The notes under the pieces were generated by a model, which saw only the letters and a list, made by a program, of their open reading frames with translations, did no database searches and was not told where the DNA came from. Both the position numbers and the translations under genes were made by a program. From Bacteroidales bacterium (GTDB lineage: Bacteria; Bacteroidota; Bacteroidia; Bacteroidales; UBA7960), in contig SLNU01000070.1 in the NCBI GenBank assembly GCA_007132865.1, forward strand, positions 1 to 6,329: a stretch of 6,329 nucleotides of DNA, in the 5' to 3' direction. Below, piece after piece: positions 1 to 6,329 of the stretch. Numbering within the stretch: position 1 is the stretch's first letter; each line of letters begins with the position of its first letter.

Positions 1-128
1 AGGACCACCACATAGTTACCTACAGCAAGCGCATCCAATGGCACAATACCATCATGGCGTGGTGGGACAAATACCTGAAGGATCAGCCCCAGTGGTGGGA
101 GGACCAGTACCCGCCGAAAAATTACTAA
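1..128 (+). CDS. C-terminal end of a probable S9-family (prolyl oligopeptidase-like) serine peptidase, partial
   Basis: Only the last 41 codons are present (reading from base 3, stop TAA at 126-128); the 5' part lies outside the window. The fragment begins with Asp-His-His-Ile, which resembles the catalytic-histidine loop of S9 peptidases (DPP-IV has Asp-His-Gly-Ile). An amphipathic, Trp-rich helix follows, containing RIQWHNTIMAWWDKYL, and then a tail with Pro-Gln-Trp-Trp and a Tyr-Pro-Pro-Lys ending. This His loop plus a final helix ending in a D-(K/H)-Y-L type motif is how many alpha/beta-hydrolase exopeptidases of this family finish. The call rests on a short tail, so another alpha/beta-hydrolase is possible. 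The gene converges on the minus-strand cluster and probably ends at the hairpin at 222-259. Confidence 0.55.
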   Translation, partial: DHHIVTYSKRIQWHNTIMAWWDKYLKDQPQWWEDQYPPKNY

Positions 129-221
129 CACACATAGTCAGGGCCAGTGCCATAGACAATGCCTTAGCCCCGCCATAAACTTCGCGTAAAATAAAGAGCG
201 TGTGTGCCGCAAAGGCAATTC

Positions 222-259
222 AAAAGAGGCTGTCCCTGAAACACGGGACAGCCTCTTTT
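222..259. terminator. Bidirectional intrinsic terminator between convergent genes
   Basis: A perfect 15-bp inverted repeat (222-236 pairing with 245-259) encloses an 8-base loop (237-244). The arms carry A runs on one side and T runs on the other, so both strands read as a GC-rich stem (GAGGCTGTCCC core) followed by a U run. It lies 94 bp after the plus-strand stop and 23 bp after the end of the minus-strand lipoprotein gene. That is the right place to stop transcription from both directions. It is the only strong terminator-like hairpin I found, so it would also end any long transcript running from the ClC gene. The rest of 129-282 holds no gene I can support. Confidence 0.88.
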
Positions 260-282
260 CTATTGTAACCGAACGGGCAGGA

Positions 283-1065
283 TTATAATTCCCTCAGACG
301 AATATTGCGGAACCAGACATCATCGCCATGGTCCTGCAAGCCGATATACCCTGGTTCGAACTTTCCGAACCAGGGGAAATCGGCAAACTTACTGCCAGCC
401 ACCATACGCTCCCAGTCTGAGGTGCCCAGGTGGTATTCCAGCACTTTTTCCCCGTTCATACTGTGTACCACGGTGCCCTTGAATACCATGACCTCCACTT
501 CGTTCCACTCGCCGGTCGGACGGGCATTTTGCGGATTGGCCGGGATCAGGTCATAGAGGGAACCGGCTTTGCGGTTGCCATCCACACCCATCATTGCATC
601 TGGATGTCCCTCGTTGCACAGGATTTGCATCTCCGGAGCTGACTTCCAGATGGGCTCATTTTCGACCTCCTGGGCCAGGTAAAAGATACCACTGTTGCCG
701 GCCGGGGAAACCTTCCACTCCATTTTCAGGTGGAAATTCAGAAATTTCTGATCGTAAATGATGTCTCCACCCTGGCCTCCGGCCTCACCGGTGCCAGCGC
801 CTAAAACCTTCAGGGCACCGTCCTCGATTACCCAGCCGGCTTCCGGAAAAGCATCACGGTTATAGCCACGCCATCCGTCAAAGGTTTCCCCGTCGAAAAG
901 CATGAAAAACCCCTGGTCAGACTCTTCCTGAGTCAGGGTATTCAAAGGCTGTTCTTCCATCACATCCTCCCCGGTTTCCTGGGTGCGCGGTGCGCATGAC
1001 CCCAGAATGAAGCCCAGAGCCAACAGCAGGCTGAGGACCGAAATACTTGATCTTAGTTTTCTCAT
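283..1065 (-). CDS. DUF1080 (3-keto-disaccharide hydrolase family) lipoprotein
   Basis: This is a 260-residue envelope protein. Residues 1-23 form a lipoprotein signal peptide: Arg/Lys-rich start, hydrophobic core LSLLLALGFIL, and lipobox Leu-Gly-Ser before Cys24. The mature N-terminus is acidic and Gln-rich. One DUF1080 concanavalin-like beta-sandwich domain fills about residues 52-260. Its hallmarks are LFDGETFDGW (56-65), GNSGIFY (123-129), PEMQIL (144-149), the HPDA turn (154-157), SLYDLI (169-174), GEWN (185-188) and the closing IGLQDHGDDVWFRNIRL (241-257). Family members cleave 3-keto-glycosides formed by a partner dehydrogenase, and that partner is plausibly the Gfo/Idh/MocA gene 72 bp upstream. 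Family proteins usually have Asp after the PEMQxL motif; here residue 150 is Cys (codon TGC, 616-618). The start at 1065 gives a complete signal peptide and is preceded by an A-rich stretch rather than a Shine-Dalgarno. The family call is firm; the substrate is unknown. Confidence 0.93.
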   Translation of the reverse strand: MRKLRSSISVLSLLLALGFILGSCAPRTQETGEDVMEEQPLNTLTQEESDQGFFMLFDGETFDGWRGYNRDAFPEAGWVIEDGALKVLGAGTGEAGGQGGDIIYDQKFLNFHLKMEWKVSPAGNSGIFYLAQEVENEPIWKSAPEMQILCNEGHPDAMMGVDGNRKAGSLYDLIPANPQNARPTGEWNEVEVMVFKGTVVHSMNGEKVLEYHLGTSDWERMVAGSKFADFPWFGKFEPGYIGLQDHGDDVWFRNIRLREL

Positions 1066-1137
1066 CGTTTTTATCGTTTTGATTACTACTAAAATGTATC
1101 AGTAATTTGTTTTAAAATGTTCAAATTGCGATTCAGC

Positions 1138-2610
1138 TTAGGGCATGGGTGGAAGGTCCCAGCCTGCCCGGTAGGTATGCTTGATCAGTTCCTGAGCAAA
1201 TGCCTTGGCATTCAGTGGCTCGGTCATGGTTTTCTCAAAGGTCGGATGTCCGTCCTCAATCTTGAACCCATCCTCAATGACGATCCTAAGGGTCTCATTG
1301 TCGGATATATTGGTAAAGGCCATGCGCTCGCCATCCCATTCAAGCTCCTTGTGCAATTCCTGCAGACGCACCGCCAGCACGCCCATCACGACCATTTCGT
1401 TGAACGGACCTGCCTCCTTGAATGCGGAAGCCGTCTCAAGCCTGTTCGCCGGATTTTCCTTGCAGGCACGCACCCAGTCCATATAATGTCCGAGTTCCAC
1501 CCTTCTTAGGGTCTGCGGCACTTCGGGCGTCCTGCCAGAAAGCAGCCAGGGGCGCAAGCCATAGCAGCCACAGATCAGCTTGTCCTTCGTACCGTGGAAG
1601 ATCACCCCGCCACCGGCATCGTTCATGTTCCTGCCGGCAGGCCAACCTTCGGGCATGTCGGGACGAAGTCCGCCGTCATACCAGGTCACCTCCACTTCGG
1701 GGAACGCAATTTTGGAAGCCGGATCGTTGGGCCTGGCCGGGAATACCATCCTTGCCTTTTCCGCATTGGGCGCCGAATCCTGCAGCAGCAGTGTCGAGCT
1801 GCCCTGTGCCTTGGTCGGGTATCCGAGTTTCAGGCCCTTGAATACCGGGTGCAGGATATGGCATGCCATATCACCCAAGGCACCCGTGCCAAAGTCCCAC
1901 CACCCCCTGAAGTTCCAGGGCGTATAAATTTCGTGGTATGGACGCATCGGGGCCGGACCGATAAACAGGTCCCAGTTCAGGGTGCTTGGTACGGACATCT
2001 CCTCTGCCGGTCTGGGTAGTCCCTGCGGCCAGATTGGACGGTCGGTAAAGGCCTCGACCTTGGTCACCTCCCCGATCTCCCCGTTCCACAGCCATTCGCA
2101 GATCTTGTGGACATCGTCCCCCGAGGCCCCCTGGTTCCCCATCTGGGTGGCCACCCTGTGTTTGTCGGCCAGGCGGGTAAGCAGCCTGGACTCATACACG
2201 GTATGTGTGAGGGGTTTTTCCACATATACGTGCTTGCCCATGGCAATGGCATGGGCCGCCACGGCTGCGTGGGTATGGTCAGATGTGGAGACCATGACGG
2301 CATCGATGCTGTCTCCCATCTCTTCATACATCTTGCGCCAGTCCCAGTATTTCTTCGCAGCCGAGAAATAGTCAAAACAGCCCTGGCTGTATCGCCAGTC
2401 CACATCGCATACTGCCACGATATTCTCGCTTTCCATCTGCCTTAACACCGCAAAACCACGTCCGCCGACGCCCACCCCGGCAATGTTCATCTTGTCGCTT
2501 GGGGCCTTATGACCCAGTCCGCTGACCACATGACTTGGTACAATAGTAAAACCGGCCGTAGCCAGCGCGGTATTTCCTATAAATTTTCTTCTCGTAATGT
2601 TTCCCTTCAT
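1138..2610 (-). CDS. Tat-exported Gfo/Idh/MocA family NAD(P)-dependent oxidoreductase, probable sugar/glycoside dehydrogenase
   Basis: This 490-residue protein has a twin-arginine signal at the N-terminus (TRRKFIG, residues 6-12, followed by a mild hydrophobic stretch to about residue 30), so it is probably exported folded with its cofactor. A Rossmann domain follows, with GVGVGGRG at 45-52 and the acidic CDVD (68-71) after the second beta strand. The family EKP motif is at 131-133; its Lys is a usual catalytic residue. The C-terminal alpha/beta domain carries GDMACH (246-251), matching the family Gly-Asp-x-x-x-His active-site motif. It also has a long Trp/Gly/Pro-rich insertion (about 290-365) typical of the large Tat-type members in Bacteroidota and Planctomycetes. 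Related proteins oxidise sugars, some at C3 of glycosides. The DUF1080 gene directly downstream makes 3-keto-glycoside formation the best guess. The start at 2610 is 37 bp after the uvrC stop, with no Shine-Dalgarno but an A-rich leader. Exact substrate and cofactor are not determinable from sequence. Confidence 0.93.
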   Translation of the reverse strand: MKGNITRRKFIGNTALATAGFTIVPSHVVSGLGHKAPSDKMNIAGVGVGGRGFAVLRQMESENIVAVCDVDWRYSQGCFDYFSAAKKYWDWRKMYEEMGDSIDAVMVSTSDHTHAAVAAHAIAMGKHVYVEKPLTHTVYESRLLTRLADKHRVATQMGNQGASGDDVHKICEWLWNGEIGEVTKVEAFTDRPIWPQGLPRPAEEMSVPSTLNWDLFIGPAPMRPYHEIYTPWNFRGWWDFGTGALGDMACHILHPVFKGLKLGYPTKAQGSSTLLLQDSAPNAEKARMVFPARPNDPASKIAFPEVEVTWYDGGLRPDMPEGWPAGRNMNDAGGGVIFHGTKDKLICGCYGLRPWLLSGRTPEVPQTLRRVELGHYMDWVRACKENPANRLETASAFKEAGPFNEMVVMGVLAVRLQELHKELEWDGERMAFTNISDNETLRIVIEDGFKIEDGHPTFEKTMTEPLNAKAFAQELIKHTYRAGWDLPPMP

Positions 2611-2642
2611 CTCGTTAGGTTTTTCGTTTATACTCTGCTGAA

Positions 2643-2650
2643 CAAATTTA
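2643..2650 (-). promoter_or_regulatory. Candidate Bacteroidota -7 promoter element (TAAATTTG) for the oxidoreductase-DUF1080 pair
   Basis: On the minus strand the bases read TAAATTTG, an exact match to the TAnnTTTG -7 consensus known from Bacteroides and Flavobacterium. Its first three bases are the uvrC stop codon. The element ends 32 bases before the oxidoreductase ATG, so transcription would start near 2636 and leave a leader of about 25 bases. I see no clean TTTG -33 box about 20 bases upstream, only a T-rich run, so this is a partial match that could arise by chance. Confidence 0.35.
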
Positions 2651-4468
2651 AGATTTTTGTTGAAAAAACGCTGTTACGATACTGGCTTTTGCCGGACCAA
2701 CCGCTTTTTCCAGTTCGGAAAGTTCCGCCCTTTTGATTCCGGCCACCGATTTAAAGGTCTGCAACAGCACCTGGGCGGTTTTCGGGCCCACCCCTTTGAT
2801 CCCGGAAAGCACCGATGCCAGGCTCCCCTTTTCCCGTCTTTTGCGGTGATGGGCAATGCCGAAGCGATGGGCCTCATCCCGCATATATTGAACCACCTTC
2901 AGCGTTTCCGACTTCTTGTCAATATAGAGTGGGATGGAGTCCCCGGGGAAGTAGATTTCCTCCAGACGCTTGGCGATGCCGATGACCGGCACCTTGTTTC
3001 TCAGTCCGGCCCTTTCCAGCGCAGCTGCCGCAGAGCTCAGCTGTCCCTTTCCCCCGTCGACCACCACCAGCTTTGGCAATTCCTGGCCCTCATCCAGTAA
3101 GCGCCGGTACCTGCGGTAAACCACCTCCTCCATCGAGGCATAATCATTGGGGCCCTCCACGCTGCGAATATTGTAATGCCGGTATTCCTTTTTGCTCGGG
3201 CGGGCCTGCCGGAACACCACCATGGCTGCCACGGGATAGGTCCCCTGTGTATTGCTGTTGTCAAAACATTCGATATGGTCAGGCAATTCCTTTAGCCGAA
3301 GGTCCTGCTTCATTTTTTCCAAAATGCGCCTGGTATGCCTTTCGGGGTCCACCAGTTCCTTCTGTTTGTACTTTTCCAGGCGGTAATACTTCGCATTGCG
3401 TTCCGAAAGCTCCAAAAGCTTCCTTTTGTCCCCTTTTTGTGGAACCACAAATCGGACCTCCGGGATGGGAAGCGTAGGCCGCAGGGGTACGATCACCTCC
3501 CTTGCATTGCTCTGCAGGCGCTGTCGGAGTTCCGTAATGGCCACCTCCAGCAGGTCCCGATCTGCTTCATCCAGGCGTTTCCTGAGCTCCACGGTATGGG
3601 ACTGTACGATGGCCCCGTTTACCACTTTCAGGAAGTTCACGTAGGCCGCTTCGGCATCGCTGACGATGCTGTACACATCCACATTGTGGATTTTGCTGCT
3701 GACCACCATCGATTTGCTCTGGAACTTTTCCAGGAGCTCATATTTTTCCTTTACCAGGGCCGCCTTTTCAAATTCATATGCATCGGCACAGGTTTTCATC
3801 AGCTGCTTTAGCTGGGTCATCACGCTTGACAGGTTGCCCTTCAGGATGTCCTCCACCTGCCTGATGGTGTCCAGGTAGTCCGCCTCATCCTGCAGTCCTT
3901 CGCAGGGGGCCTTACAGTTGCCGATATGGTATTCGAGGCAGCGCCTGAACTTCCCCGCCTGGATATTCTCCCTGGTCAGCTTCAGTCTGCAGGTCCGATA
4001 CTGGAACAACTGCCTGATCAGCTCCAGCAAAGTGTTCATCATTCTGACCGAGGCATACGGGCCAAAATACTTGCTACCGTCGCGCACCAGATTGCGTGTG
4101 GGAAAGATGCGTGGGAAGGGTTCGTTCTTGATGCAGATCCACGGGAAGGTCTTGTCATCCTTCAGCATCACATTGTACCGGGGTTGGTACTTCTTGATCA
4201 GGTTGTTCTCCAGCAACAGAGCATCCAGCTCGGTATCCACCACGATATGCCTAATGTCGGCGATTCGTCTGACCATCATGCGCACCTTTCCGCTTTCAGT
4301 CTTTTCTCGGTTGAAATAGGAGGAAACCCTTTTTCTCAGGTTCTTGGCCTTCCCGACATAAAGGATGCGGCCTTGTTCATCAAAGTACTGGTAGACCCCC
4401 GGTGCGGAGGGCATGGTCCGTATCAGGGGATGCAGGGTTTCCCAGTGTTTGTGTTCCGGCCTGGCCAT
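2648..4468 (-). CDS. uvrC: UvrABC excinuclease subunit C
   Basis: UvrC makes the two incisions flanking a lesion in nucleotide excision repair, in the cytoplasm with UvrA and UvrB. The 606-residue length is normal. The GIY-YIG nuclease spans about residues 20-100, with PGVYQYF (23-29), YVGKAKNLRKR (37-47) and likely active-site residues Tyr26, Tyr37, Arg45, Glu87 and Asn99. A four-Cys cluster follows (160, 177, 185, 189), matching cysteines reported to bind an iron-sulfur cluster in E. coli UvrC. The UVR (UvrB-binding) helix pair is at about 213-250. The RNase H-like 5' nuclease domain has Asp403 (ECFDNSNTQGT), Asp471 (VVVDGGKGQ) and His534/His540. Helix-hairpin-helix motifs (SGIKGVGPK, 555-563, and a second to 596) close the protein. 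The reading frame is open upstream to 4576, but those 36 codons lie over the ClC gene and do not resemble UvrC. The ATG at 4468, with a GGAGG seven bases upstream, is the real start. Confidence 0.97.
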   Translation of the reverse strand: MARPEHKHWETLHPLIRTMPSAPGVYQYFDEQGRILYVGKAKNLRKRVSSYFNREKTESGKVRMMVRRIADIRHIVVDTELDALLLENNLIKKYQPRYNVMLKDDKTFPWICIKNEPFPRIFPTRNLVRDGSKYFGPYASVRMMNTLLELIRQLFQYRTCRLKLTRENIQAGKFRRCLEYHIGNCKAPCEGLQDEADYLDTIRQVEDILKGNLSSVMTQLKQLMKTCADAYEFEKAALVKEKYELLEKFQSKSMVVSSKIHNVDVYSIVSDAEAAYVNFLKVVNGAIVQSHTVELRKRLDEADRDLLEVAITELRQRLQSNAREVIVPLRPTLPIPEVRFVVPQKGDKRKLLELSERNAKYYRLEKYKQKELVDPERHTRRILEKMKQDLRLKELPDHIECFDNSNTQGTYPVAAMVVFRQARPSKKEYRHYNIRSVEGPNDYASMEEVVYRRYRRLLDEGQELPKLVVVDGGKGQLSSAAAALERAGLRNKVPVIGIAKRLEEIYFPGDSIPLYIDKKSETLKVVQYMRDEAHRFGIAHHRKRREKGSLASVLSGIKGVGPKTAQVLLQTFKSVAGIKRAELSELEKAVGPAKASIVTAFFQQKS

Positions 4469-4470
4469 GC

Positions 4471-6249
4471 TTATTCCTCCGAAAATTCGATCAGCATCTT
4501 GCGGTACACATTGAACACATTCGAACGCGAGACATAGCCCTTGTAAATCCCTTTGTCTACCACCGCCATGTTCCACAGTCCCGAATCCCTGAATTTCTTC
4601 ATCACGGCATCCATGCTTTCCTCCGGGCTTACGGTCGCCCTGGGCTGGAACATCAGGTTCCGTACCTTGAGCTGATCGTATTTGCTGCGGTCGAACATGA
4701 TCTCACGCACATCATCCAGCGTGACGATCCCCAGAAAGTGATTCTCCTTGTCAATTACAGGGAAAATGTTGCGGTTTGAATGGGCGATCACCTTCACCAG
4801 CTCTCCCAGGGTCATATCCGGGGCCACCGTATGCAGGTTGGTCTCAATCACCGACTCCACATTGAGCAAGGTCAACACGGTCTGGTCCTTGTCATGTGTC
4901 AGCAGGTGGCCCTTCTGGGCCAACTTTTTCGTATAAAGTGAATGCGGCTGGAAGTAGACCACGGTCAGGTAGGAAATGGAGGCGGTGATAATCAGCGGGA
5001 TGAACAGTTCATAGCCTCCGGTGATCTCAGCGATCAGAAATATGGCAGTCAGCGGCGCATGGATAACCCCGGCGATCAGTCCGGCCATGCCCACCAATGA
5101 GAAATTGTATTCCGAGATCCTTAACCCGCTGAACATATTCACCAGCCGGGAAAACACAAATCCGGTAATCCCCCCCATGAACAGGCTGGGCGCAAATACC
5201 CCGCCGACACCGCCGGCCCCCGTGGTCAGGCTGGTGGCTATGACCTTGAAGAACAGCACGAGCAGCAAAAACACGATGAACACCATCCCGCTTTCGTCCA
5301 CCAGGTGGCCAAAGATGCTGTCTTGTAACAATTGCTCCGGCTGTCCCGACAGCATGCTGCGCATCGTATAGTAGCCTTCCCCGAACAGGGGCGGGAACAA
5401 AAATATCAGCACTCCGAGGATGACACCCCCGTATAGGGCCCTTTTGTATGGTGTGGCAATTTTCTTCACACTGGTTTCCACCCGCATGTTCATCCACGCA
5501 AAATAAAGCGAAACCATTCCGGTGACCACCCCCAGCATCACATAAAAGGGAATGGCCCCGTAATCGAAGGCATCCCGCAGCGTAAAGTAAAATTCGATCT
5601 GGTCCCCCAGGAAGAAAGCCGAGAAAATGGCCGCGGTGACTGCCGCGAACAGCAGGGGAATGATGGAGGCCATCGTCAGGTCCAGCATCAGCACCTCCAG
5701 CGCAAAAATGAGTCCGGCAATCGGCGCCTTAAAGATCGCGGCAATGGCCGCCGCAGCGCCGCATCCGATCAGCAGCGTGGTTCGTTTATGTCCGAACCTG
5801 GCGGCCTGTGCCACATTGGAGCCAATGGCCGCCCCGGTCGACACGATGGGGGCCTCCATCCCGACCGAGCCGCCGAAGCCGCCGGTAAACGTGCAGGCGA
5901 TGATGGAGGAATAGGTGTTGTGCAGCTTCATCACTCCCTTGTTGCGGGAAATGGCATACAGGATCCTGGTCACCCCGTGGCTGATGTCATCTTTTACGAA
6001 TGTGCGGATGTAGAAAACGGTAATCAGGATGCCGATCAGCGGGAACACCAGGAAGAAGTAGTTCTCCATATGCCGGCCGGGTATGTCACGCACCCAGCCT
6101 TCCAGGTAGTGAACGGAGGTCTTCAGGATCACCGCAGCAATCGCCGCAAGCAGTCCGATTACAACACACAGGACCAGGATAAAATGCTTGTCGCTTATGT
6201 GCTTCTGTCGCCAGATAAGAAATTTATCGACCCAGGGTTGGTGTTCCAT
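4471..6249 (-). CDS. ClC-family chloride channel/antiporter with C-terminal CBS domain pair
   Basis: This is an inner-membrane anion channel or transporter of 592 residues from the ATG at 6249. Hydrophobic helices run from about residue 22 to 433. Selectivity-filter regions are recognisable: SHGVT (90-94) where the family usually has GSGIP; GMEAP (130-134) with the gating glutamate Glu132; GVFAP (350-354) matching GxFxP; and Tyr439 as the probable pore tyrosine. After FALEV (182-186), Val186 sits where the E. coli antiporter has its proton glutamate Glu203. Two CBS domains follow (about 464-520 and 529-585), which in this family bind adenine nucleotides and modulate transport. The frame stays open past 6249 to the window edge, with a TTG at 6315. 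I chose 6249 because a short charged N-terminus ending in KFLIWRQKHIS, just before the first helix, is the usual start for bacterial homologues. No Shine-Dalgarno supports either start. The gene is followed after 2 bp by uvrC. Confidence 0.93.
   Translation of the reverse strand: MEHQPWVDKFLIWRQKHISDKHFILVLCVVIGLLAAIAAVILKTSVHYLEGWVRDIPGRHMENYFFLVFPLIGILITVFYIRTFVKDDISHGVTRILYAISRNKGVMKLHNTYSSIIACTFTGGFGGSVGMEAPIVSTGAAIGSNVAQAARFGHKRTTLLIGCGAAAAIAAIFKAPIAGLIFALEVLMLDLTMASIIPLLFAAVTAAIFSAFFLGDQIEFYFTLRDAFDYGAIPFYVMLGVVTGMVSLYFAWMNMRVETSVKKIATPYKRALYGGVILGVLIFLFPPLFGEGYYTMRSMLSGQPEQLLQDSIFGHLVDESGMVFIVFLLLVLFFKVIATSLTTGAGGVGGVFAPSLFMGGITGFVFSRLVNMFSGLRISEYNFSLVGMAGLIAGVIHAPLTAIFLIAEITGGYELFIPLIITASISYLTVVYFQPHSLYTKKLAQKGHLLTHDKDQTVLTLLNVESVIETNLHTVAPDMTLGELVKVIAHSNRNIFPVIDKENHFLGIVTLDDVREIMFDRSKYDQLKVRNLMFQPRATVSPEESMDAVMKKFRDSGLWNMAVVDKGIYKGYVSRSNVFNVYRKMLIEFSEE
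4476..4480 (-). promoter_or_regulatory. Strong Shine-Dalgarno (GGAGG) fixing the uvrC start
   Basis: The minus strand reads CGGAGGAATAAGCATG: GGAGG, a 7-base spacer, then the uvrC ATG. The site sits inside the last codons of the ClC gene (Ser-Glu-Glu-stop), so ribosomes finishing ClC are next to the uvrC start. It decides against the 36-codon-longer uvrC reading frame. The other starts in this window lack a comparable site. Confidence 0.8.
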
Positions 6250-6329
6250 GATTGCGGATGAAATATCGGAGGCTACGTGCCCATCCGACGAAACCAAAAA
6301 ATCGGTAAAAATCAAAAATAATGGATTTG
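6250..6329 (-). other. Region upstream of the ClC gene, or its possible N-terminal extension
   Basis: On the minus strand this 80-base stretch is open in the ClC frame to the window edge, with no stop and no upstream ATG, only a TTG at 6315. The would-be extension (residues around FTDFLVSSDGHVASDISS) is not hydrophobic and resembles no signal or domain I know. The DNA is T-rich near 6295-6320, as expected of a promoter region, but I found no full TAnnTTTG element. The ClC promoter is probably here or just beyond the window. Confidence 0.4.

Noticed and set aside
1066..1080. Short direct repeat ATCGTTTT before the DUF1080 start
   Set aside because: Two short copies in an AT-rich leader, with no symmetry or further copies; not enough to call an operator or repeat element.
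1091..1125. Possible promoter between the oxidoreductase and DUF1080 genes (TTTG at 1122-1125, TACATTTT at 1091-1098, minus strand)
   Set aside because: The -7 box has one mismatch and the spacer is 23 bases, longer than usual. In a 72-bp AT-rich gap such partial matches are expected by chance, so co-transcription with the oxidoreductase is simpler.
3926..4537. Long plus-strand open frame (203 codons) opposite uvrC
   Set aside because: It is antisense to a well-conserved gene, has no recognisable domain, and its composition is what the reverse strand of a real gene gives. The other plus-strand frames over 300-6260 were dismissed for the same reason.
4469..4576. A 36-codon N-terminal extension of uvrC
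   Set aside because: It overlaps the ClC CBS-domain coding region in another frame and has no similarity to UvrC. The ATG at 4468 has a well-placed GGAGG and gives the standard protein length.
5027..5497. Minus-strand 156-codon frame inside the ClC gene
   Set aside because: It is a shifted-frame shadow of the ClC coding sequence, which continues unbroken in its own frame with all family motifs. It is not evidence of a frameshift.
6250..6315. TTG start giving a 614-residue ClC protein
   Set aside because: The extra 22 residues look like non-coding upstream sequence and resemble nothing in the family. It cannot be fully excluded, because the frame stays open to the window edge.

Overview
The window looks like chromosomal DNA from a Bacteroidota (Bacteroidetes) bacterium of moderate GC content, probably from a Bacteroidales-type or marine polysaccharide-degrading lineage. 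This rests on three things: the protein types (a Tat-exported Gfo/Idh/MocA oxidoreductase beside a DUF1080 lipoprotein, and a ClC transporter with C-terminal CBS domains), the mostly A-rich, SD-poor translation starts, and a TAnnTTTG-type promoter element. I cannot assign a genus from the sequence alone.

Layout: bases 1-128 are the 3' end of a plus-strand gene, probably an S9-family (prolyl oligopeptidase/DPP-IV-like) serine peptidase. A perfect 15-bp stem hairpin at 222-259 separates it from everything else and probably terminates transcription from both sides. The rest of the window is four tightly packed minus-strand genes. In transcription order they are a ClC-family chloride channel/transporter with two CBS domains (6249 to 4471, start uncertain), uvrC (4468 to 2648), a Tat-signal Gfo/Idh/MocA oxidoreductase (2610 to 1138) and a DUF1080 (3-keto-disaccharide hydrolase family) lipoprotein (1065 to 283). 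Gaps are 2, 37 and 72 bp, so one transcript from ClC to the hairpin is possible. A TAAATTTG element on the uvrC stop codon could also start a separate transcript for the last two genes.

Functionally there are two pairs. ClC and uvrC are housekeeping genes (anion transport, nucleotide excision repair) that look translationally linked. The oxidoreductase and DUF1080 lipoprotein look like a compact envelope-located module for the oxidation-first route of glycoside breakdown: C3 oxidation of a sugar by the NAD(P)-dependent enzyme, then cleavage of the 3-keto-glycoside by the DUF1080 protein. That pathway is known from related bacteria; the substrate here cannot be read from the sequence.

I see no mobile element, CRISPR array, tRNA or rRNA. 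The points most worth a second look are the isolated two-gene 3-keto-glycoside module behind uvrC, a Cys in place of a usually acidic residue in the DUF1080 core motif, and the non-canonical ion-pathway residues of the ClC protein.
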